A stretch of 8,511 nt of DNA from Burkholderiales bacterium (GTDB lineage Bacteria; Pseudomonadota; Gammaproteobacteria; Burkholderiales; Burkholderiaceae_E), in the NCBI GenBank assembly GCA_027489195.1, contig JAIYAG010000559.1, positions 1 to 8,511 of the forward strand, given 5' to 3'. A program made the position numbers and the translations under genes. Of this stretch, positions 6,001 through 8,511 are shown in pieces. Each line of letters starts with the position of its first letter. The stretch's first letter is position 1. Below the pieces are notes generated by a model. It was not told where the DNA came from and did not search any database. It was given only the letters and a program-made list of their open reading frames with translations.

Positions 6001-8511
6001 ACCCGCCGGTGAGGAAGAAGTCGGGCAGCACGGACAGCGCGCCCGCGGGCGCCGGCGCACCGACGACGATGTCGGCCGCGTCGATCCGCAGCGCGCCGCC
6101 GGTCGCGAAGCCATGCCCAGTCAGGGTGCCGGCGGCGGAGATCCGGCCCGCCGCCGCGCGGTCGGGCCCTCCGGTGTCCGTCGACAGCAGTTCGATCCGA
6201 CCGGCCGTCCCGGTGGCGAGCGCCCGCGTCGGCGACATCCGTGCACCGGCGGACACGTCGACCGTCGAGGCCGCGTCGACCGAGACCGAGGTCGGACTCG
6301 ACAGGCGAACCGAGCCGCCGTTGGCGACGGCGGCCGCGGTCGTCGCATCGGGCGCGGGCTCGACCGCATCGACCCGCCATTGACCGGCGGCCGACACCCT
6401 CGCGCCGGTCACCGTCACGTCGGCCGGGCGGGTCGCGGTCTCGACCGAGGTCCCCTGCACGAACACCCCGCTCAGGTCGATGCCGCGCGAGACCGAGTCG
6501 CGCCCGGACACCGTGGTCACCACCTGCTCGCGCGCGCCCGGCACGATGATGTCGCCGGCCACCGTCATGCCGCCACCCGCGGCGACCGTGAGCCGGCCTC
6601 CCGCGGGCAGCTCGACGCGAGAGCCGGCCGGAACGGTCACGCTCTCGTTCGTGAACACCTCGATCCGGGACACGCCGCGCGCCGCGAGTGCCGCGGCATC
6701 GACGCGCAGCGGATTCGGCGACGCGGGGTCGCCGAAGACGGCGACGCGGTCGGCCGCCTCGCCCACCGGGGTCGCTGCCGGCGCGGTCTCGAAGCGGACC
6801 GGTGCCTGCAGCCTGAAGTCGGGGTTGGGCTGCTGGAAGGCGCGCTGGTTGCCGAAGGTCAGCAGCCCGCCGGCCGGCGGCGCCGCGGCCTGCCGGCCGC
6901 CGACCACCACGCTGCCCTCGAGCAGGCCGTTCATCGTCAGGAACGGGGCGTCGAGCTGCAGGCCGCCCGCCGACAGGCCCTCGAGGTAGCCCGGGTCGCG
7001 GCGGCCGCGGTAGGCGAAGGACCAGCTGCGCGTCACCCCCCACCGTGCGTCCGTGAGGCTGTAGCTGTCGGCACGCTGGTACAGCCGGTCCGCCGGCGCC
7101 TGCGAGACGTCGAGGGTCCGTTGGCCGTCGAACAGCGTGCTGGTCGCAAGCACGCCGGGCAGGTAGCGCAGCGAGCCGCCGGACACGTCGAAGCGAGCGC
7201 CCGGCTCGACGATCGCATCGCCGTCGGACTGGATGCGGATCGATCCGCCGGTGCCAGAGCGCTCCTCCACCGTCCGACCGACCTGCTGGGCGGCCAGCCG
7301 GTTCAGGGTGTCCTGGGAGAACAGCGGGCTGCCGGTGCGCTGGTCGACGCGCAGCGTCGTGCCCGCGAGCGACGGCGAGCGCAGCGCCACGCCGTCCCCG
7401 AGGTTCTCGCCGCGCAGCTCCACGTCGAGCAGGTTGCGTTCCACCGACACCTGGACGTCGCGCACGCCGGCCACCGAGATCTCTACGTTCGGACCCACGT
7501 AGACCCGCGCCGCGCCGACCGGGCGCACCGCGCCCGCCGCCTCCGGGTCGAGCGGCGTGTCGCTCGCCACGATCTGCACCTGCCCGCCGGGCGCGACGAT
7601 CGACGCGCCCCCTTGTGCATCGCCCTGCAGCACGATCCGGCCGCCCTCGATCCGCACCTGCGACGGGAACACCTGCTGGCTGTCGATGGCGGTCAGCGGC
7701 CGACCCGATGCATCGAGCTCGCTCGTGGGCTGAAGCTCGATCCGGCTGCGCGGGCCGAGCGTCGTGGTGCCCGAGCGGAGCGCCGTCGGTCGGCCGGCGA
7801 CATCGAACGACTCCGGCAGGTCCGAGCGCGCGATCAGCCAGACCGAGCCGTTGCCGCTCAGCGCGCTGCGCGCCGAGATCCGGCCCTCGTTGTTGACCGC
7901 GAGGCCGACCAGCGTCGTGTTGCCGCGGTCGCTGACCAGGGTGCCCAGGTTGCGGGCCTCGCCGCCCGAGCCGACCTCGATGAACAGGCCGCGGAACGCC
8001 GCCGAGTCCTGACTCGTGGGCGCGAACAGGTAGACCTTCTGGCCCGCGGCCAGCACGATCTGGCCGTTCGGCGACGAGATCAGTCCGTTGTTGATCACTT
8101 CGCTGGTGGCGAAGAGGAACACCCGACCGCCATCGGCCGACGTGATCCGTGCGGCCTCCACGAGCTGCTGGCCGTTCGGGCCGAGCACCGGCTGGCCGGC
8201 CAGGTTCGTGACCGGGCCGCTCTGGACCTCGATGCGCGCGGTGGTCGGCGCATTCGCCGCCCGCTCGAAGGTGGCGCGGCCGTCGCGCAAGGCGGTGAGC
8301 CCGCGCACGAACGCATCGTCCTGCAGCGACAGCGTCGACGCGATGAACGAGGTGGCGTCGACCTGCGCCCCGGGCTTGAAGACGATGCCGTTGCGGTTGA
8401 TCAGGTACACCTGACCGTCGGCGACCAGGCGCCCGGCGATCGTGCTCGGGCGCGTGTCGTCGATCCAGTTCAGCGCCACCCAGTTCCGGTTGCCCTGCTG
8501 GTCGAAGCGCA
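1..8511 (-). CDS. Giant filamentous haemagglutinin-like two-partner-secretion exoprotein (TpsA), partial at both ends
   Basis: The frame with complete codons from 8509 down to 2 has no stop, giving 2836 visible residues. The first visible residues, RFDQQGNRNWVALNWIDD, followed by GQVYLINRNGIVFKPGAQ and IASTL, are a TPS secretion domain entered just after its beginning, so the signal peptide and start codon lie right of the window. The rest is rich in Gly, Ala, Val, Ser, Thr and Arg. It is built from short beta-strand repeats of the form GGxIxLxA...IxxxG, interrupted by conserved non-repeat segments. By family knowledge, such proteins are Sec-exported, pass through a TpsB outer-membrane pore, and fold as a surface right-handed beta-helix, usually acting as adhesins. 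It has no Cys and only three Lys. No C-terminal anchor, toxin or release domain is visible because the gene runs off the left edge. The role in adhesion or biofilm is inferred from the family; the substrate is unknown. No TpsB gene is present here. Confidence 0.93.
2..400 (-). other. Last visible passenger segment (TFGRAYNPTLAP to PSARGQLDVVAGRSI)
   Basis: Visible residues of about 2704-2836. ALGDAAVSIEARRELTFGRA and YNPTLAPQRTENARNFRQRT are followed by HFSTYGESSELSLESLSGAV. After that come ITLWPARLLVRAPDGDVQL and LLSPSARGQLDVVAGRSITG, where the window ends in mid-unit. The 'NPTL...TYG..S.L.L.SL.G' and 'PSA.GQL.L.AG..I' landmarks fit the family. The frame remains open through position 2, so the true C-terminus is further left and its nature cannot be read here. 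Confidence 0.58.
506..525. repeat. 20-bp direct repeat, copy 1
   Basis: This 20-bp string recurs identically at 806-825, exactly 300 bp (100 codons) away and in the same reading phase. On the minus strand it encodes RAGGSI in both copies, inside the units RLDVRAGGSIGSG and ITLRAGGSILAAE. It reflects a repeated beta-helix unit in the protein, not a mobile element. Confidence 0.7.
806..825. repeat. 20-bp direct repeat, copy 2
   Basis: Identical to 506-525. Encodes RAGGSI on the minus strand within GGDITLRAGGSILAAE. The flanking bases differ between the copies, so the identity is limited to this short core. Confidence 0.7.
1190..1650 (-). other. Ala-rich segment leading into GVLTLAADRNL
   Basis: Visible residues of about 2288-2440. 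VDLRVPAARLDDVAIPSG and TRLTFVQRYDGIES are followed by TDAFAAAAAFATPANVARAA, which looks alpha-helical and not beta-helical. Then come LRLRPEIEVRSAAGGDIAVQ, SLDFSTTRF and TAGVLTLAADRNLLLTGGSS (about 1268-1327). In the family as I remember it, the corresponding place also carries a small helical stretch, an 'evRS...gDl' strand and a 'pGvLTLrAagnL' strand. Function is unknown. This is a likely side domain on the shaft. Confidence 0.55.
1650..3600 (-). other. Long variable beta-helix repeat region
   Basis: Visible residues of about 1638-2287. It consists of many degenerate units such as GEVEIAASRIAVLEGG, EVRLQAGASLSGQDVSLVAT, GSIVLTDGLLAALGSSDSIA, GRLVLEASRIDHGGAIQAPS, GSVSLSSATGSIDAQAGS and GGRIAIDAGGTVRLDGASA. 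Near 3410-3500 there is a short conserved-looking patch, GVSAERIRSLQAERVVIGG. Near 2770-2800 there is an unusual FDWRWTGTDA with two Trp close together. Otherwise I see only shaft-like sequence with strong Gly, Ala, Ser, Arg and Val bias and no enzymatic motif. The region is continuous coding sequence; there is no promoter or gene boundary in it. Confidence 0.62.
3600..4170 (-). other. Conserved non-repeat module with YAVIPGL and LPAGFYTLLPARYATLPGA
   Basis: Visible residues of about 1447-1637. This is the most distinctive non-repeat part of the protein. Landmarks are QRPNVYAVIPGLDG, VSVGDRVYLTAS, LPAGFYTLLPARYATLPGA (3902-3967), SDGSSLVAGYRAA, RDTRWASFNVLPATVVAQYG and EYVTDTGTRFFA. It ends at RLPADAGTLTLTARG, where beta-helix sequence resumes. 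Its Pro, Tyr and Phe content is far above that of the shaft, and it lacks the GGxIxLxA period. I infer a folded domain projecting from the fibre, possibly the binding part, but there is no motif that proves a ligand. The same motif order is known to me from other FHA-family giants, so it is a family trait and not an insertion. Confidence 0.62.
4320..5010 (-). other. Conserved central segment with LALQGVSRT, LFPTTL and PLSAGG
   Basis: Visible residues of about 1167-1397. The order is GAVRELRLDAPALAV, TATVRAPYVALGNG, ARLDVDASVALDLVGTLALQ, GVSRTSLATDGDLRLIG, YGSVELIARRLFPTTLSRYA and VTVLGDDGAIRSTPRG. It continues with APLSAGGSLSMRAATIDLAG, FAPQGHIDLDAVGTLSLRDG and GDLPVPLGDTQDQRRLSYAF. Most of this fits the beta-helix period, but the LFPTT...PLSAGG...PLG-T order is a specific, non-random series that I remember from the family. 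The final QDQRRLSYAF probably marks the exit from the helix into the non-repeat segment that follows at 4170. Confidence 0.6.
5380..6028 (-). other. Conserved passenger segment with FFLTGGFADYDL and VLAGGTITFDAWDGYLVL
   Basis: Visible residues of about 828-1044. It opens with LPDFFLTGGFADYDLRAQST and LAPGVSIRPSQRNRRFDP. A disordered-looking Asp/Arg-rich stretch (VQRPDAERRPVSVSFRAPSA) follows. Beta-helix units come next: GSEIAVERGGRITLEAG, MDVEGRLDAPGGTIAAS and QGLYVGRDARVSADG. The segment then has the distinctive GRISGSVLAGGTITFDAWDG and YLVLDVGSRFSARGATG. The FF-GGF-Y and LAGG-GY-VL landmarks match, from memory, a segment shared by large FHA-family proteins. Function is unknown; structurally it probably continues the shaft with a loop at 5830-5940. 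Confidence 0.55.
6030..6900 (-). other. Beta-helix repeat stretch
   Basis: Visible residues of about 538-827. Typical units are ESVTVPAGSRVELPAGGRLT, VAAGGGMTVAGDIIVPGA, GGSVRLSSPTSVSVDAAST, VDVSAGARMS, GRIELLSTDTGG and GGALRIDAADIVVGAP. Their alternating hydrophobic strands and Gly/Asp/Ser turns, recurring at roughly 20-residue spacing, are what a right-handed parallel beta-helix looks like in sequence. There is no catalytic or binding motif that I recognise. The units differ in sequence and are not tandem DNA repeats. Confidence 0.65.
6900..7290 (-). other. Conserved passenger segment with RTVEERS, ARWGVTRSW and GYLEG
   Basis: Visible residues of about 407-537. RTVEERSGTGGSIRIQSDGD at about 7220-7276 leads into ARFDVSGGSLRYLPG and a polar, Tyr-rich stretch (LYQRADSYSLTDARWGVTRS). 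Then come FAYRGRRDPGYLEGLSAGGL and LDAPFLTMNGLLEGSVVVGG. Outside the DVSGG and SAGGLQLDAP repeat units, the sequence does not follow the beta-helix period. It is rich in Arg, Tyr and Trp, which suggests a compact excursion from the fibre. The same order of landmarks (an ERS motif, a WG-T-W motif, then GY-EG-AG) is what I recall of the family. Function is unknown. Confidence 0.6.
7300..7830 (-). other. First conserved passenger segment (RNLLDVELRGENL region)
   Basis: This follows the TPS domain directly, at visible residues of about 227-404. Landmarks in order are SRIELQPTSELDASG, FPSQVRIEGGRIVLQGDA, GGQVQIVAS, ARVYVGPNVEISVAG and then DVQVSVERNLLDVELRGENL. The early part is ordinary beta-helix sequence. 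The last part, at about 7392-7459, is more distinctive: a strand pair followed by an acidic/basic alternation (VERN, DVELRGEN). I remember a very similar segment at this position in large filamentous-haemagglutinin-family proteins of Burkholderiales and Bradyrhizobium. No function is known to me. It may be a loop or side domain emerging from the helix. Confidence 0.6.
7832..8509 (-). other. TPS secretion domain (filamentous haemagglutinin N-terminal domain)
   Basis: Visible residues 1 to about 226. The domain starts in mid-sequence with RFDQQGNRNWVALNWIDD and continues with the strand-turn-strand GQVYLINRNGIVFKPGAQVD and then FIASTLSL. Further on come VFLFATSEVINNGLISS, GQIVLAAGQKVYLFAP and GNTTLVGLAVNNEGRISA, and it closes near GNGSVWLIARSD. 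In known TPS proteins this domain is recognised by the POTRA domains of the TpsB transporter and caps the beta-helix. The pattern of GxI and NxG turns with alternating hydrophobic residues fits that fold. Perhaps 50-150 residues (signal peptide and first strands) are missing to the right. The C-terminal boundary is approximate because the domain merges into the first repeats. Confidence 0.88.
8387..8398 (-). other. NRNG turn motif of the TPS domain
   Basis: Visible residues 38-41 read N-R-N-G, within VYLINRNGIVF. In classical TPS domains such as FHA, the equivalent beta-turn is NPNG and is important for secretion. Here proline is replaced by arginine while both Asn and the Gly are kept. Variants with a non-proline residue at this position are, from memory, common in the very large DUF3739-associated proteins, so the domain is probably still functional. 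Confidence 0.8.

Noticed and set aside
5068..6114. 348-codon minus-strand ORF in a third frame
   Set aside because: Arg/Ser/Pro-rich, overlapping the real frame on the same strand. No recognisable protein.
2385..7043. 1552-codon minus-strand ORF in a different frame
   Set aside because: Its product is an Arg/Gly/Ala-rich low-complexity string with no recognisable domain. It overlaps the coherent TPS exoprotein frame on the same strand. It is a frame shadow from high GC.
1..8511. CRISPR array, tRNA/rRNA, insertion sequence, promoter or terminator
   Set aside because: No regularly spaced identical repeats, no transposase-like product, no terminal inverted repeats and no non-coding gap were seen. 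The whole window is coding.
1..8511. A new multi-gene system or a frameshifted pseudogene
   Set aside because: Only one gene is present. Its frame is intact and its landmarks appear in the order expected for the family, so there is no sign of decay or of a second component.

Overview
The window is one gene fragment. A single reading frame on the minus strand runs through all 8511 bases with no stop codon: 2836 complete codons from 8509 down to 2, open at both ends. I checked the frame triplet by triplet for in-phase TTA, CTA or TCA on the plus strand and found none. The translation is a filamentous-haemagglutinin-like exoprotein of the two-partner secretion (TPS, TpsA) type. The true N-terminus lies a short way beyond the right edge and the C-terminus lies beyond the left edge. 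There is no intergenic DNA, so there are no promoters, RNA genes, terminators or mobile elements to annotate.

Layout in the direction of translation, right to left. About 8509-7832 is the TPS secretion domain with its NRNG turn motif. About 7830-7300 is the first conserved passenger segment (RNLLDVELRGENL). About 7290-6900 is a segment with RTVEERS, ARWGVTRSW and GYLEG. About 6900-6030 is plain beta-helix repeat. About 6028-5380 is a segment with DFFLTGGFADYDL and VLAGGTITFDAWDGYLVL. About 5010-4320 is a segment with LALQGVSRT, LFPTTL and PLSAGG. About 4170-3600 is a distinctive segment with YAVIPGL, LPAGFYTLLPARYATLPGA and RWASFNVLP. About 3600-1650 is a long variable repeat region. About 1650-1190 holds an Ala-rich patch and GVLTLAADRNL. 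About 1030-440 holds an aromatic SWW/FRYF patch and GALGGG. The last part, to position 2, holds STYGESSELSLESLSG and PSARGQLDVVAGRSI. The order of these landmarks matches what I remember of very large 'filamentous haemagglutinin family' proteins of beta- and alphaproteobacteria, the group often annotated with DUF3739. That match is from memory, not from a search.

The DNA is very GC-rich, roughly 70% or more by eye. Third codon positions are almost all G or C, and TTA and CTA leucine codons are absent. With the protein family, this suggests a high-GC Gram-negative bacterium, most likely a Burkholderiales-like betaproteobacterium; a high-GC alphaproteobacterium is also possible. The protein would be exported by Sec, threaded through an FhaC/ShlB-type TpsB pore in the outer membrane, and folded outside the cell as a long beta-helical fibre. 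The TpsB gene is not in this window. I see no defence, CRISPR or other new multi-gene system here. The notable points are the size of the protein, its composition (no cysteine, three lysines), its conserved non-repeat modules, and the fact that conventional start-to-stop ORF calling misses it and reports shadow ORFs instead.
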